The notes: generated from the letters alone by a model not told the origin. Counted from the stretch's first letter, positions 25,827-35,532 are shown. The stretch: 64,000 bases of DNA from CAWHYG01 sp963833505 (GCA_963833505.1 CAWHYG010000007.1:1984001-2048000), one strand, 5' to 3'. A program made the numbers and translations.

Positions 25827-27584
25827 ATGGGAACAGGAGGTTTGCTGGCAATCACGCTTGGAATCAGCATTTTGGGCCTGATCGTGGCCGCGTTCCTGGC
25901 TCGATGGGTTCTGGCGCGGAAGATGGGGATGGAGTCGATGGTGCGCATCCATCTCGCGATCAAGGAGGGAGCCGAGGCATTCCTGAGGAGGCAGAATCGA
26001 ACCATCGTCCTTCTGGCCGTCCTCTTCGCCTTCATCGTTTTTGTCGGCTACGGGTTCATCCGTCCGGCCAACCCCAATGACCCGCTCAACCGGGTTGCCC
26101 TGGCGGCCTGGATCACCGTCTCCTTCGTGCTCGGGGCGCTCTGCTCGGTGATCGCGGGCTACGTCGGGATGTGGGTGAGCATTCGCTCCAACATCCGGAC
26201 CGCGACGGGCGCCCTCTCCAGCCTCAACGACGCGCTTCAGACCGCGCTCCGCGGCGGCGCCGTCTCCGGCCTCCTGGTCGTGGCCCTGAGCCTCTTCGGC
26301 GTGGGGGGTCTGTTCGGGCTGGTTTCGCTCATCTCGCCCACCGTGGCCCAGGAGAAGATTCCGCTCCTGATCGTGGGCTACGGGTTCGGCGCCTCCTTCG
26401 TCGCCCTCTTCGCACAGCTCGGAGGCGGGATCTACACCAAGGCGGCCGACGTCGGAGCCGATCTCGTCGGCAAGGTCGAGGCCGGAATTCCCGAAGACGA
26501 CCCGCGCAACCCGGCCGTCATCGCCGATCTGGTCGGAGACAACGTCGGGGACTGCGCCGGCCGTGGCGCCGACCTCTTCGAATCGACGGCGGCCGAGAAC
26601 ATCGGCGCCATGATCCTGGGCGCCGCCGTGGCCCTGCACGCCCAGAAGGCCGGTCTGACCCTGGCCATGGGCACGATCGGGGTCATGATGTTCCCCCTGA
26701 TCGCCCGTGCCTTCGGAATCATCGCGTCCATCATCGGGATCCTGGCGGTCAAGGTGAAGGAGACCGAGGACCCGATGCACGCCTTGAACCGGGGCTACAC
26801 CGTGGCCGTGGTCCTGGCCATGATCGCTTTCGGTTTCGCGACGCGCTGGCTCCTCTACAGCCCGGACGCGCCGAACGCGTGGCTGCACTTCTTCGGCTGC
26901 GGCATCATCGGCGTGCTCACCTCGGTGGCCTTCGTCTGGATCACGCAGTATTACACCGAGTACCGCTACCGGCCGGTCCAGTCGATCGCCGAAGCCAGCA
27001 AGACCGGCCCGGCCACCAACATCATCTCCGGAGTCGCGGTCGGCTTCGAGTGCACGGCGCTTCCCGTGGTCGCGATCTCGATCGCCATCCTCTCCTCCTA
27101 CTATCTGGGCCGATCTTCCGGACTTCCCGACGCCGGTTTCTTCGGAACGGCCGTGGCCACCATGGGCATGCTCGCCACCGCGGCCTACATCCTGGCCATG
27201 GACACCTTCGGCCCGATCACGGACAACGCCGGCGGCATCGTGGAGATGAGCCAGCAGCCGGAGGAGATCCGGAAGAAGACCGACCGCCTGGACGCCGTCG
27301 GCAACACCACCAAGGCGCTGACCAAGGGCTATGCCATCGGGTCGGCCGCCCTGGCCGCGTTTCTCCTCTTCATGGCCTACATGGACGAGATCTCGAGCTA
27401 CACCGGACGCGACTTCTCCGTCGTCAACATCAAGGAGCCGGCCGTCTTCGTCGGCGCGCTTCTGGGCGCCATGCTCGTCTTCCTCTTCTCCTCCCTGGCC
27501 ATCCGCGCGGTCGGAAACGCCGCGCAGCACATCATCATGGAGGTGCGCAGGCAGTACAAGGATCTCCCCGGGTCAACGACATGA
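25827..27584 (+). CDS. hppA: Membrane-bound proton-translocating pyrophosphatase, N-terminal ~80%
   Basis: 585 residues of a V-type H+-pyrophosphatase, an integral membrane pump that couples PPi hydrolysis to proton export. Many membrane helices and the catalytic acidic motifs are present: GGGIYTKAADVGADLVGKVE, GIPEDDPRNPAVIAD, VGDNVGDCAGRGADLFES and DTFGPITDNAGGI. GNTTKALTKGYAIGSA has Lys and, three residues on, Thr at the cation-selectivity positions, which marks the K+-independent H+-pumping class. The frame ends at TGA 27582, whereas relatives continue. The missing ~150 residues are encoded one frame over immediately downstream. TAGGAGG (25816) precedes ATG 25827. Confidence 0.92.
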   Translation: MGTGGLLAITLGISILGLIVAAFLARWVLARKMGMESMVRIHLAIKEGAEAFLRRQNRTIVLLAVLFAFIVFVGYGFIRPANPNDPLNRVALAAWITVSFVLGALCSVIAGYVGMWVSIRSNIRTATGALSSLNDALQTALRGGAVSGLLVVALSLFGVGGLFGLVSLISPTVAQEKIPLLIVGYGFGASFVALFAQLGGGIYTKAADVGADLVGKVEAGIPEDDPRNPAVIADLVGDNVGDCAGRGADLFESTAAENIGAMILGAAVALHAQKAGLTLAMGTIGVMMFPLIARAFGIIASIIGILAVKVKETEDPMHALNRGYTVAVVLAMIAFGFATRWLLYSPDAPNAWLHFFGCGIIGVLTSVAFVWITQYYTEYRYRPVQSIAEASKTGPATNIISGVAVGFECTALPVVAISIAILSSYYLGRSSGLPDAGFFGTAVATMGMLATAAYILAMDTFGPITDNAGGIVEMSQQPEEIRKKTDRLDAVGNTTKALTKGYAIGSAALAAFLLFMAYMDEISSYTGRDFSVVNIKEPAVFVGALLGAMLVFLFSSLAIRAVGNAAQHIIMEVRRQYKDLPGSTT

Positions 27585-28051
27585 TCCAGTTTCCCAAGGA
27601 CTTCAAGCCCGACTACGGCGCCTGCGTGGACATCGTGACCAAGAGCGCGCTGCGCCAGATGGTCGCGCCCGGACTTCTGGCCGTGCTCATGCCGGTGGCG
27701 GTCGGGCTCATCTTCCGGATGTTCAGGACCGAAGCGGAACCCCTGATCGCGGCGGAGTCCGTGGCCGGTTTGCTCATGGTGGGCACGATCGCCGGCATCC
27801 TCATGGCCACCTTCCTCAACAACGGGGGCGGAGCCTGGGACAACGCGAAGAAGTACATCGAGTCGGGGGCCCACGGCGGGAAGTACCTGACCGACGCCAA
27901 CGGCGTCCGGATCAAGAATCCGACGCACGCCGCGGCGGTGGTCGGCGACACGGTCGGGGATCCCTTCAAGGACACGGCCGGCCCGTCGATCCACGTGCTC
28001 ATCAAGCTGCTTTCGACGATCACGCTGGTGCTGGCGCCGCTGTTCATCTGA
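27581..28051 (+). CDS. hppA: Membrane-bound pyrophosphatase, C-terminal part in a shifted frame
   Basis: 156 residues that complete the upstream pyrophosphatase: DFKPDYGACVDIVTKSALRQM, then the last membrane helices, GGGAWDNAKKYIESG and HAAAVVGDTVGDPFKDTAGPS with the essential Asp and Lys residues. Neither part could work alone. ATG 27581 overlaps the upstream TGA, so coupled translation of a split enzyme is formally possible. The simpler reading is loss of one base in the run CCCCGGG at 27566-27572; restoring it joins DLP to RVNDMIQF. Confidence 0.88.
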   Translation: MIQFPKDFKPDYGACVDIVTKSALRQMVAPGLLAVLMPVAVGLIFRMFRTEAEPLIAAESVAGLLMVGTIAGILMATFLNNGGGAWDNAKKYIESGAHGGKYLTDANGVRIKNPTHAAAVVGDTVGDPFKDTAGPSIHVLIKLLSTITLVLAPLFI

Positions 28052-28067
28052 GGACACACGGCTCCGA

Positions 28068-28202
28068 GGCGCTGACCAGCGATGTTGCGGCATAGGGACT
28101 GCGGTTCAAGACCTTGCGCACCGAAGCCGGAGCGGCCCCGACGATCCGTCCGCGGAGGCTTTGGTGCGCAAGGGCTCCGAGGCGTCGCTCAACGGCGCCG
28201 GC
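28068..28202 (+). repeat. Dispersed structured repeat, copy A (17-bp stem)
   Basis: This stretch aligns with 58433-58621: GGCGCTGACC..., GCGGTTCA, CTTGCGC(A/T)CCGAAGCCGGAGCGG, CGCGGAGGCTTTGG(T/G)GCGCAAGGGCTCCGA and CTCAACGGCG are shared. Bases 28112-28128 pair with 28157-28173 over 17 positions (one G-U), leaving a 28-base loop. Stem position 9 is A-U here and U-G in copy B, so pairing is kept despite sequence change. It lies just upstream of the Eis-like gene. It could be a REP-like element or a small RNA/leader structure. Confidence 0.6.
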
Positions 28203-28224
28203 AACACGCAGAGGAGATTCGGGC

Positions 28225-29475
28225 GTGAAAGCCGCTTCCGGCACTCTCGAGTACGGCCCGCTGCGGGACCGGGACGAAGAAGGCGAGCTGAGTCAGATCC
28301 TGACCCAGTGCTTCAACTTCGCCCCGTCGCGCTGGGACCGCTACGCCGATGTGCTCGGCCGGCCGAACCTCCGGCGGCTCGTGCGAGGCCGGCGAGTCGT
28401 CGCCGGCCTGGGCATCCTGCACGCCGGCCAGTGGTTCGGAGGCCGCAGCATCCCCTTGGGTGGCATCGCCGCGGTCGGGGTGCCTCCGGAGGAGCGAGGA
28501 TCCGGGGTGGCCTACGAGCTGATGGTCCGGACGCTCCGCGAGCTTCGCGAGAGAGGCGTTCCGCTCTCGTCCCTCTATCCGGCCACCCAGCATCTCTATC
28601 GGAAGGCCGGATACGAGATGGCGGGATGCCTGTGCCGCCACTCGCTTCCGGCCGCCTCCATCGGACGATTCGAACGCGAGCTGCGCGGCGTTCCCGTCCT
28701 GTCGGACGAGGAGCCGGAGGCGCTTCGTCCCGCCTATGACGAGCGCGCCCGGAGAAGCTCCGGCAATCTCGACCGTTCTCCGGCCTTCTGGACGCGCGTC
28801 TTGAATCCTCCGGAAGAGCGGGCTTTTGTCTACCGTTTCGGCGAGGACCAGATCGAGGGCTACGTCGTGTTCACGCAGGAACGCCGCGAAATGGGCTACA
28901 ACCTGCAGCTTCGGGATCTGGTCGCGATCACGCCGAGGGCTTCCCGATCCATCTGGGCGTTTCTCTCCGATCACCGGTCGGTGGGCCAGGACGTCTGCTG
29001 GTTCGGGCCGGTGTCCGATCCCATGCTCGCGCTGCTACCGGAGCAGACGAGCAAGATCCTCATGATCGAGCGCTGGTTCCTGCGGATCGTCGACGCGGCC
29101 GGCGCCCTCAGCGCCCGCGGATACCCGGCGGGATTCGATGGCGCGCTTCGCTTCACCATTCGCGACGAGGCGCTGAGGGAAAACGACGGAACCTATCTGC
29201 TCGAGGTCTCCGGCGGCGAAGCCAAGGCGACCGCTGCGGGTGGGCCGGGCCCGCGACGCCCCGCGCGGAGCGCCGGACGAAAGGGTGCCGCCCTCAGCTC
29301 GCGCGCGGCTCCGGAGATCCGGCTGTCGATGCGCGGGCTGGCTCCCCTTTACAGCGGGTACCTGACCGCACGCCATCTCGCGGGCATCGGATGGCTGGAG
29401 GGAGACCCCGCGGCTCTCGAGACGGCCGGGCTGCTCTTCTCCGGCCCGGAGTCGTGGATGGCGGAGGGGTTCTAG
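28225..29475 (+). CDS. Eis-like GNAT N-acetyltransferase
   Basis: A 416-residue protein with the Eis architecture: an N-terminal GNAT domain, a second GNAT-like domain and a C-terminal sterol-carrier-like domain. Motif A of the acetyl-CoA site is IAAVGVPPEERGSGVAYELM (about residues 78-97), followed by LYPATQHLYRKAGYEMAG. The C-terminus shows SMRGLAPLYSGYLTARHLAGIGWLEG. Such enzymes acetylate amines (aminoglycosides, polyamines or peptides); the true substrate cannot be read from sequence. GTG 28225 was chosen because GAGGAG lies eight bases upstream. A low-complexity Ala/Arg linker (~residues 335-365) separates the last domain. Confidence 0.8.
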   Translation: MKAASGTLEYGPLRDRDEEGELSQILTQCFNFAPSRWDRYADVLGRPNLRRLVRGRRVVAGLGILHAGQWFGGRSIPLGGIAAVGVPPEERGSGVAYELMVRTLRELRERGVPLSSLYPATQHLYRKAGYEMAGCLCRHSLPAASIGRFERELRGVPVLSDEEPEALRPAYDERARRSSGNLDRSPAFWTRVLNPPEERAFVYRFGEDQIEGYVVFTQERREMGYNLQLRDLVAITPRASRSIWAFLSDHRSVGQDVCWFGPVSDPMLALLPEQTSKILMIERWFLRIVDAAGALSARGYPAGFDGALRFTIRDEALRENDGTYLLEVSGGEAKATAAGGPGPRRPARSAGRKGAALSSRAAPEIRLSMRGLAPLYSGYLTARHLAGIGWLEGDPAALETAGLLFSGPESWMAEGF

Positions 29476-29492
29476 GCTTGCACCCCGCAAGA

Positions 29493-29897
29493 TCACTTGC
29501 GACTGGCCAGCCAGTGCGAGTGGCTGTCGACCACGTGACGGAATCCTGCCACCTTGCCGTCGTCGCCAAAGCGCCACCAGTGCATTTCGAAGCCGTCCTC
29601 GAACGATTTGCCGGTGGAGCGGATCTTCGCGGCCACGCTGCAGTGAACGATGACCTCACTTCCGGCCGCGAAGAGCTGCTTGACCTCGAACCGGCTGAAG
29701 TCGAATTCCCGCGCCACCACCTCGAAGAATCCGGCCACGTGGCCTTTGCCTCGTCCCGGCCGCAGCCACGGTATGCCTCGGTCCACCGCCCCCTCCTCCC
29801 ACACCACATCATCCGCGACCTGGTCGAGGATGCCGGGAATATTGCCGGTGCCGAAGTCCGCATAGATCTGTTGAGCCGTCTTGAGATAACTGGACAT
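29493..29897 (-). CDS. SnoaL-like / NTF2-fold protein
   Basis: A 134-residue cone-shaped alpha+beta barrel of the SnoaL/ketosteroid-isomerase superfamily. Evidence: AQQIYADFGTGNIPGILDQVADDVVWEEG, HVAGFFEVVAREFDFSRFEVKQ, SEVIVHCSVAAKIRSTGKS and a final WWRFGDDGKVAGFRHVVDSH. Members are diverse small-molecule isomerases or simply ligand-binding proteins, so the substrate is open. ATG 29897 is preceded on its strand by TTGGAGGTCATGAC, a good ribosome-binding site. It converges on the acetyltransferase gene. Confidence 0.8.
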   Translation of the reverse strand: MSSYLKTAQQIYADFGTGNIPGILDQVADDVVWEEGAVDRGIPWLRPGRGKGHVAGFFEVVAREFDFSRFEVKQLFAAGSEVIVHCSVAAKIRSTGKSFEDGFEMHWWRFGDDGKVAGFRHVVDSHSHWLASRK

Positions 29898-30000
29898 GTC
29901 ATGACCTCCAAGAAGGGATCCTTCACTCGCCTTGGCCCGCACTATTCGTGATCGCCCGTCGCGAGGCACCCGAGATGTCCGTCAGGACAAGGCGCGCGCT

Positions 30001-30080
30001 GCCCGAAAGACGCAGGCATGCTCTCTGCAGTATGTCGAGGAGCGAGGGCAAGCGCAACGCAGTCATGGCGGGCAGATCCG
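30001..30080 (-). repeat. Dispersed ~79-bp repeat, inverted copy
   Basis: The reverse complement of 30001-30080 matches 57253-57331 with only a handful of differences, starting CGGATCTGCCCGCCATGACT and ending at TTCGGGC. It sits in a 780-base gap (29970-30755) that otherwise holds one weak gene remnant. No terminal inverted repeats or transposase are present. Confidence 0.7.
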
Positions 30081-30271
30081 AGGGATTCCGAGCGTCCGGG
30101 GTCGGTCCTTGCCGCCGCTTCACACCGCGTGAGCGACCGGCGACGAGCGTCGTCCGTCAGAAACGCGTATCCATGTCGAACCAGCTCTGGACCACGGGGC
30201 TGAACATGGACCCAAGTGTAACCGGCCCGACGCCTTCACAACGACCCATTCACCGGCCCCGCCAGCCAGAG

Positions 30272-30421
30272 TCACGGCCGCCAAGGGCGCGCGATGTAGG
30301 CCAGTCGCCTGGGTCCCAGCGGAAAGCTCCCGTATCCCGGCGACGAGCTGAACCGGAAGCCGGCGTCCGTCAGAAGCCGCTCGATCTCTGAACCGAATGC
30401 TTTTCCTCGGAACGCCGGAAG
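30272..30421 (-). pseudogene. Possible C-terminal fragment of a small-molecule methyltransferase
   Basis: On the minus strand, the last ~45 codons before TGA at 30272 read GSEIERLLTDAGFRFSSSPGYG, then a basic Pro-rich tail. This resembles the end of class I SAM-dependent methyltransferases (LL.EAGF...). Upstream sequence in this frame is Arg/Pro-rich and not protein-like. It is a weak call, probably a remnant. Confidence 0.25.
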
Positions 30422-30755
30422 AAGGTCGGCCTTCCCGGGCCGACCGGGTCGGGCGAAGCCTGAGGGTTCTCCTCGGACTCGACCATGGGCCTGAGCCACG
30501 CTGTGCGAGTCAAGGGCTTGGGCCGACCCGCGATGCCCGAGGTTCTGCCCGCAGACGCGGCGGGTCAGCCGTCGGATCCGCCGCTGCTCTCGCCCGGTGA
30601 CGGGCCGATCCGGCGCCGGGCGCTCGGAGGCAGTGCTGCGGCGCCGACGAACCAGGCCAAGAGCGCTTGCGTTGACTGGTTCCACCCGCGTATCTTCCTG
30701 TTCCAATGATGGACCAACCGGATTCCATCGGCACCGCGAGCTGAAGGAGGGCAAG

Positions 30756-32894
30756 TTGACCGGGTGCGTCGGCCGCCTGCAGCTTTTTGGCATGGAAGGG
30801 CCCGACCCGCTCCGAGTCCGGCGGGGTTCAGACGCTTCGCCTGCTCGGGGAACCACCGGGTCGGGGCAGATTCATACCAGCCGCGCGCCGGCCGCGCTTG
30901 CGGTCCTGACCCTCTCCGCGCTGACCCTGCTGGCTCCCTGGCTGCGCGGTCCGTGGGCGGCCCTCCGCTTTCCCGCGCTTTGCCTGGCCCCGGGGGCCGC
31001 CGTGCTTCTCTGGCTGGCGCCGCGCCTGCGCCGCGACCCGCCGCGGGCCATCGCCTCGGCCCTCCTCGGTTCGGCCGCCCTGGCCCCGCTCTCTCTCTTC
31101 GCGGGACTGCGCGCCCTGGGCGGAATCGACCCGGCGCTGGTCGCGGCTTCGATGTTCTGGGCGCTCCTCCTCGCCCTGGGAGGTCTGCGCGGGCTGGTCG
31201 CGAGAGCTTCGCGCGCCAGGATGGAACATCCGGAGACAGAGGGCGGGCGCTGTCCGCAGTTCCGGACGGCGGCCGAGATCGCGGCCGTCACCCTCGTGAT
31301 CGCGCTGCCGCTGCTCATCAACGGCGAGTTGCGAGTGCGCTCCGACGCCTGGACCCACGTCGCGCTCGTGCGCGAGATCCTTCGCGGGACCTATCCCTGG
31401 CATGACCCGCGCTTCGCCGGCCAGCCGCTGCGCTACTTCTGGTTCTTCAATCTGTGGGCCGCGGGATTCTCCGCTCGCGGAGGGCTGAGCCTTCCCTGGG
31501 GGCTGGTCCTGGTGAACTGCGCCGGGCTGGCTGCGGCCGTGGCCGGGCTCCGGGCGGTGGCCGTCCGCTTCTTCCCGCCCGGCCCCATGCGCCGGGCCGC
31601 CTGGGTGGCGGCCTTCGCGGGGCTCAATCCCCTCGGGATCCTGGCCGTTCCTCTGCAACTTGCCCACGGGCTCGTCGGCCGCTCGCACAGTCTGGCCGCC
31701 GCCGCGGCCGCGATCCATTTCCGGGGCACAGACGTCATGGCCACGCTGACCCTCTACTCCACCTCGTTTGTCGCGTGGATCGACAAGTACCTGGTCGTGA
31801 CCGCGTTCGGGATCGGCATGGCCGGAGCCGTCCTGATCTCGCTTCTGATCTGGGAGGCGGCGCGCGCGGGAGCGCTCCGGCGGGAGAACATGCTGCTCCT
31901 CGCTCTGGCCTACCTCGCAGTCGTCCTGCAGCATCTCGTGGCCGCGGCCTTCATCGGCGCCGTTCTCGGAGGGGCGATCTTCCTGGCCCGCCTCTTCCGG
32001 CGCAGCCGTCTCTCCTGGCCCGCGACCGCCGGATGCCTGCTCATCCTGATCGGCGTGCTGGTGGCCGCCTCACCCTACTGGCTCGGCATCCTCCGCGGGG
32101 GCGAGGTCGATCGCAACGACGCCTACGGCCTCGGACTGGAGTCGCTCTGGATCCGGACGGCGTTGGTCACGATCGGCCCGCTCGTTCTCCTGCTCTTCTG
32201 GGGACGCCGCCGTCTCGCGCAGAAACTGCGGGGCGCCGCCTTCGGGTTCACCGTGTTCGTCGCCCTTGCGCTCCTTCTCATCCTGATCGTGCGCATGCCC
32301 ACGGTGAACGAGAACAAGATGATCATCCTGTTCTTCTGCCTGGCCGCGCCGTGGGCCGCTCCCGGAGCGCTCCGCCTGGGGCGGGCGGCGCGTTCGGCCG
32401 GCCCGTTCCCGGTCCTGGTCTGGCGCGCGGTCATCGTCGCCGCCTGCCTGGTGCCCGTTCTCCTCTGGACGGGCGAGCTGCTGCAGCCGGCCCCCGTTGT
32501 CTCGCCGGATGCGGCCGCGGGCTGCGCCTGGATCCGCGAGCACACGGCTCCGGCGGCCGTGCTCATCGAACCTCCCGAGCGGAAGTTCCTGATGAATCGC
32601 GCCGAGCGCGACATGCTGGCGAGCGACTTCACCTTTGTGCTCCAATGCGGCTACCCGCACCGGGAGATGAAGGAACGCCTGGATCTGATCCAGCAACTCT
32701 ACGCCGAGGGCGCGGTCGGCCCGGAGCGGGCCGCGCTCCTCGAGCGGCTCGGGCGCCCCGTCTACGCCTGGTTCGACGCTTCGGATTCCCCGATGCGGCC
32801 GGCCGCCGGGAGCGGCTTCAGCCCGGTGTTTCGCCAGGGAGCGGTGGACATCTACGCCTGGACCGGCGCGAGAAAGGACACGGTCGGCCGATAA
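30756..32894 (+). CDS. Polytopic membrane protein resembling a GT-C glycosyltransferase
   Basis: A 712-residue protein with more than ten hydrophobic segments. After the first helices, a long loop reads RSDAWTHVALVREILRGTYP, then HDPRFAGQPLRYFWFFNLW. That D...H...R.I..G.YP..DP..AG.PL.Y pattern is characteristic of GT-C-fold lipid-linked sugar transferases and their relatives. The last ~150 residues form a soluble domain beginning near CAWIREHTAPAAVLIEPP. Start: TTG 30756 with GGAGG six bases upstream fits better than ATG 30792, which has no ribosome site. A GT2 glycosyltransferase follows 125 bases downstream, so the pair may build a cell-surface glycan. The exact reaction is unknown. Confidence 0.65.
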   Translation: MTGCVGRLQLFGMEGPDPLRVRRGSDASPARGTTGSGQIHTSRAPAALAVLTLSALTLLAPWLRGPWAALRFPALCLAPGAAVLLWLAPRLRRDPPRAIASALLGSAALAPLSLFAGLRALGGIDPALVAASMFWALLLALGGLRGLVARASRARMEHPETEGGRCPQFRTAAEIAAVTLVIALPLLINGELRVRSDAWTHVALVREILRGTYPWHDPRFAGQPLRYFWFFNLWAAGFSARGGLSLPWGLVLVNCAGLAAAVAGLRAVAVRFFPPGPMRRAAWVAAFAGLNPLGILAVPLQLAHGLVGRSHSLAAAAAAIHFRGTDVMATLTLYSTSFVAWIDKYLVVTAFGIGMAGAVLISLLIWEAARAGALRRENMLLLALAYLAVVLQHLVAAAFIGAVLGGAIFLARLFRRSRLSWPATAGCLLILIGVLVAASPYWLGILRGGEVDRNDAYGLGLESLWIRTALVTIGPLVLLLFWGRRRLAQKLRGAAFGFTVFVALALLLILIVRMPTVNENKMIILFFCLAAPWAAPGALRLGRAARSAGPFPVLVWRAVIVAACLVPVLLWTGELLQPAPVVSPDAAAGCAWIREHTAPAAVLIEPPERKFLMNRAERDMLASDFTFVLQCGYPHREMKERLDLIQQLYAEGAVGPERAALLERLGRPVYAWFDASDSPMRPAAGSGFSPVFRQGAVDIYAWTGARKDTVGR

Positions 32895-33018
32895 CCGATA
32901 CCGAGGAAGACGGCCGGCCGGAGCTGATATACCCTCTCTGCCAGCGTGGATTGGCGCCGCGCCGGTGGTCGATGCCGAGAGGCGCCGCCGGAGCCGATGG
33001 ATGGGTTGGAGAAACGAA

Positions 33019-34009
33019 ATGCGGGTCTTCGCAGTCCTGCCGGCCTACAACGAGGATAAGCACATCGCGGCGGTGATCGCCCGGATTCCGGAGTTCATTG
33101 ACCGGATTCTGGTCGTGGACGACGCCAGCACCGACGCGACCGCCGCGGTGGTCGAGAGCCTGCACGATCCCCGTGTCGTGCTGCTGCGGGAGACGAAGAA
33201 CCAGGGGGTCGGCGGCGCCACGGTCGCGGGCTACCGCCGCGCCCTCGAGCTGGGCGGCGAGATCATGGTCAAGATCGACGCCGACGGCCAGATGGACCCG
33301 CAGAGGATCGAGCTTCTGATCGCCCCCATCGCCGAAGGTGAGGCCGACTACGCCAAGGGATTCCGCTTCCACGACCGCGAGACCCTGCGCAAGATGCCGA
33401 AGGTGCGGCTTTGGGGAAACGTGGGGCTCTCCTTCCTGACCAAGATCTCCTCCGGCTACTGGAACATCTTCGATCCGACCAACGGCTTCACGGCGATCCA
33501 CCGCGTGGCCCTGGAGCGATGCGATCTCGACCGTATCCATCGCGACTACTTCTTCGAGACCGACATGCTGGCCAACCTCTACCGCATCGGGGCGGTTGTA
33601 CGGGACGTCTATCTCCCCACCCACTATGGCGACGAGACCAGTCACATGAGCGCGTTCCGCACCACCGTCACGTTCCCCGGCCGGCACCTGAAGCTGCTCT
33701 TCCGGCGGATCGCCTGGCGCTACTTCATCTCCGATTTCAACGCCGTCTCCCTGCTCCTCACGATCGGCTCGGTCCTCTTCCTGTTCGGCGTGGTCTTCAG
33801 CCTCGCCGTCTGGATCCACAACGCCCCGCGCGGGGTCCCCACGCCCACGGGAACGATCTTCCTGGCCGTGCTCCCGCTCATCCTCGGATTCCAGAATGCT
33901 TCTGCAGGCGCTGGTCATCGACGTGGCCAACGTGCCCCAGGTTCCGCTGCAGACGAGGCGGTATCGCTGGCGTTCGGCGGATGGGGATTCGGGAAGCCCG
34001 TCAGCGTGA
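33019..34009 (+). CDS. Glycosyltransferase family 2 with C-terminal membrane helices, frame broken at 33895
   Basis: With one base removed this is a ~329-residue GT-A enzyme of the DPM1/polyprenyl-phosphate type: AVLPAYNEDKHIAAVI, VVDDASTDAT, KIDADGQMDP (DXD), DPTNGFTAIHR and FFETDMLANLY. A C-terminal pair of membrane helices follows (LLLTIGSVLFLFGVVFSLAVW, LAVLPLILGFQ). The frame then breaks at CAGAATGC (33892-33899). Removing one A gives GFQMLLQALVIDVANVPQV and an end at TGA 34007-34009, the normal family ending. Without the correction the protein ends in ~90 unrelated residues. It probably acts with the upstream GT-C-like protein. Confidence 0.85.
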
Positions 34010-34093
34010 GTCCCGGGGGGATGGGGGTCCATGAGCCTTCGCGCCGGTGGGGTGCCGCACGACCAAGCCACTTACACGCGCAACACTTCCGCG

Positions 34094-35455
34094 CTAGCGA
34101 AAGAGAGATTTCACGTGCCCCCAAGTGAGCGTCTCCACCCGCGTGTCCCCGCACCCGACGCCGAGCTCGCCGATCTGCCCGCAGCTGGCCGGGCTGTTCC
34201 CGTTCGCGCAGGGGCTGCTCGCCGCAACCTGGAAGTCACCATCGGCCGGCCCGCAGAACTCCGGATCCGCCGCGATGTTGTTCCCCAGCGTGTAACCCTG
34301 GCCGAACGGCCCCATGGCGGTCGGGAACGCGTCGTTGCACTGCACCTGGCCCCCGGCTCCGTCGTAGAGCTGGACCATGCTCTTGGAGAAAATATTGTCC
34401 CGAATCGTGGCCGGCGTGCCTCCCCCGTCCGAAAACAGCCCACACCCGACGAAGGTGTTCCGCTCCACGTCGATGCCTTGATTTGGGCAGAGGAGCTGGA
34501 CCGTCGGATTGGCCCCGGAGCCCTGGTAGGCACTGTCCCACAGCAGGTTGTCGTGGATGGAGATTGACTGATACGGAAACGGGGGATCGGAGATGCCTCC
34601 ATAACCGAACCCAATCGCCGTCGCGGCCGGTACTGGTCCGGAGTCGATGAACTGATTACGCGCGACAGTTGCGTTACTGACAGAAATGAACCACAAGCTC
34701 GGACCGATATCCGTCGCGGTCGCCCGGAAAGTACATTGCTCGACATCGGCATTGCCTCCATACAAATAGAGTGCACAAGTACCTTCCGTCACCAAGTCAA
34801 AGTCACAGTCGCCTACCTCCGCGTCGCCGGCCTCGCCGAAGATCATGCCCTCGTTCTCTCCGGCACAGCAATTATTGCTGAAGTTGCAGGAGTGGATCTG
34901 CAAACGACCCATCCCGTATGCGTTGAGTACGGATCCCGTGCCGAACTGAAACGGTGTGTTGTCCTGGAACGCGCACTCTGAGATCTCCACATCCGGGAAT
35001 GGTCCGCTCGAGCGATAAGTCCAGTTGATCGCTCCGCCCTGCATAAATCCTTCCCAGTTCGTGCCTTGGCCGTGCTGAAACGTCAGTCCGCGCAGGACGA
35101 GTGAACCCGCCGTGTACTCGGAGGAGTAGATGATGGACCCCTGTCGGCCCGGGATCGGCAAGTCGCCGTCCAGCACGGTCGCGCCGGCCCCCTCCGTGCC
35201 GACAAACATGAGGGTCTTGTCGTCCGTCGAGATGTGCTCATAATACGTGCCAGGGCCGATCAGGAGCGAATCACCGGACGCGGCCTGCTGCACGATGGCG
35301 CCGATCTGGTCTCTCTGAACGCTGGGATCGTGCTGGATGATCCATGTTCGGGCCAGGGAGGCGGCCGGCGTTGCGAGGGCCAGTGCCAGCAGGAATCCTG
35401 ACCTGACGGCGACCCGGGGCGTCGATCGGAATGCGGTGCATCGATGCGTATTCAT
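34094..35455 (-). CDS. Secreted right-handed parallel beta-helix protein
   Basis: A 453-residue protein with a signal peptide (FLLALALATPAASLA). It shows repeated beta-helix coils: TLMFVGTEGAGATVLDG, SLVLRGLTFQHGQGT, VEISECAFQDNTP, LQIHSCNFSNN, VEQCTFRATA and NATVARNQFIDSG, ending in a Cys-rich segment. Such folds are found in polysaccharide lyases and in surface proteins; no catalytic triad is evident. It follows the subtilisin-like protease on the same strand (78 bases), so the two are probably co-expressed. CGAGGTGA precedes ATG 35455. Confidence 0.72.
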   Translation of the reverse strand: MNTHRCTAFRSTPRVAVRSGFLLALALATPAASLARTWIIQHDPSVQRDQIGAIVQQAASGDSLLIGPGTYYEHISTDDKTLMFVGTEGAGATVLDGDLPIPGRQGSIIYSSEYTAGSLVLRGLTFQHGQGTNWEGFMQGGAINWTYRSSGPFPDVEISECAFQDNTPFQFGTGSVLNAYGMGRLQIHSCNFSNNCCAGENEGMIFGEAGDAEVGDCDFDLVTEGTCALYLYGGNADVEQCTFRATATDIGPSLWFISVSNATVARNQFIDSGPVPAATAIGFGYGGISDPPFPYQSISIHDNLLWDSAYQGSGANPTVQLLCPNQGIDVERNTFVGCGLFSDGGGTPATIRDNIFSKSMVQLYDGAGGQVQCNDAFPTAMGPFGQGYTLGNNIAADPEFCGPADGDFQVAASSPCANGNSPASCGQIGELGVGCGDTRVETLTWGHVKSLFR

Positions 35456-35532
35456 CAGCTCACCTCGTAGTATCTACTTCCAGTCCTCTCGAACGCCCCG
35501 GGCAAGCCTTGTCGCGTCGTCACGTCACGGCG

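Noticed and set aside
24294..27530. 1078-codon minus-strand frame opposite asparaginase and pyrophosphatase
   Set aside because: It is an antisense shadow of two strongly conserved genes, with His/Asp/Arg-rich low-complexity composition.
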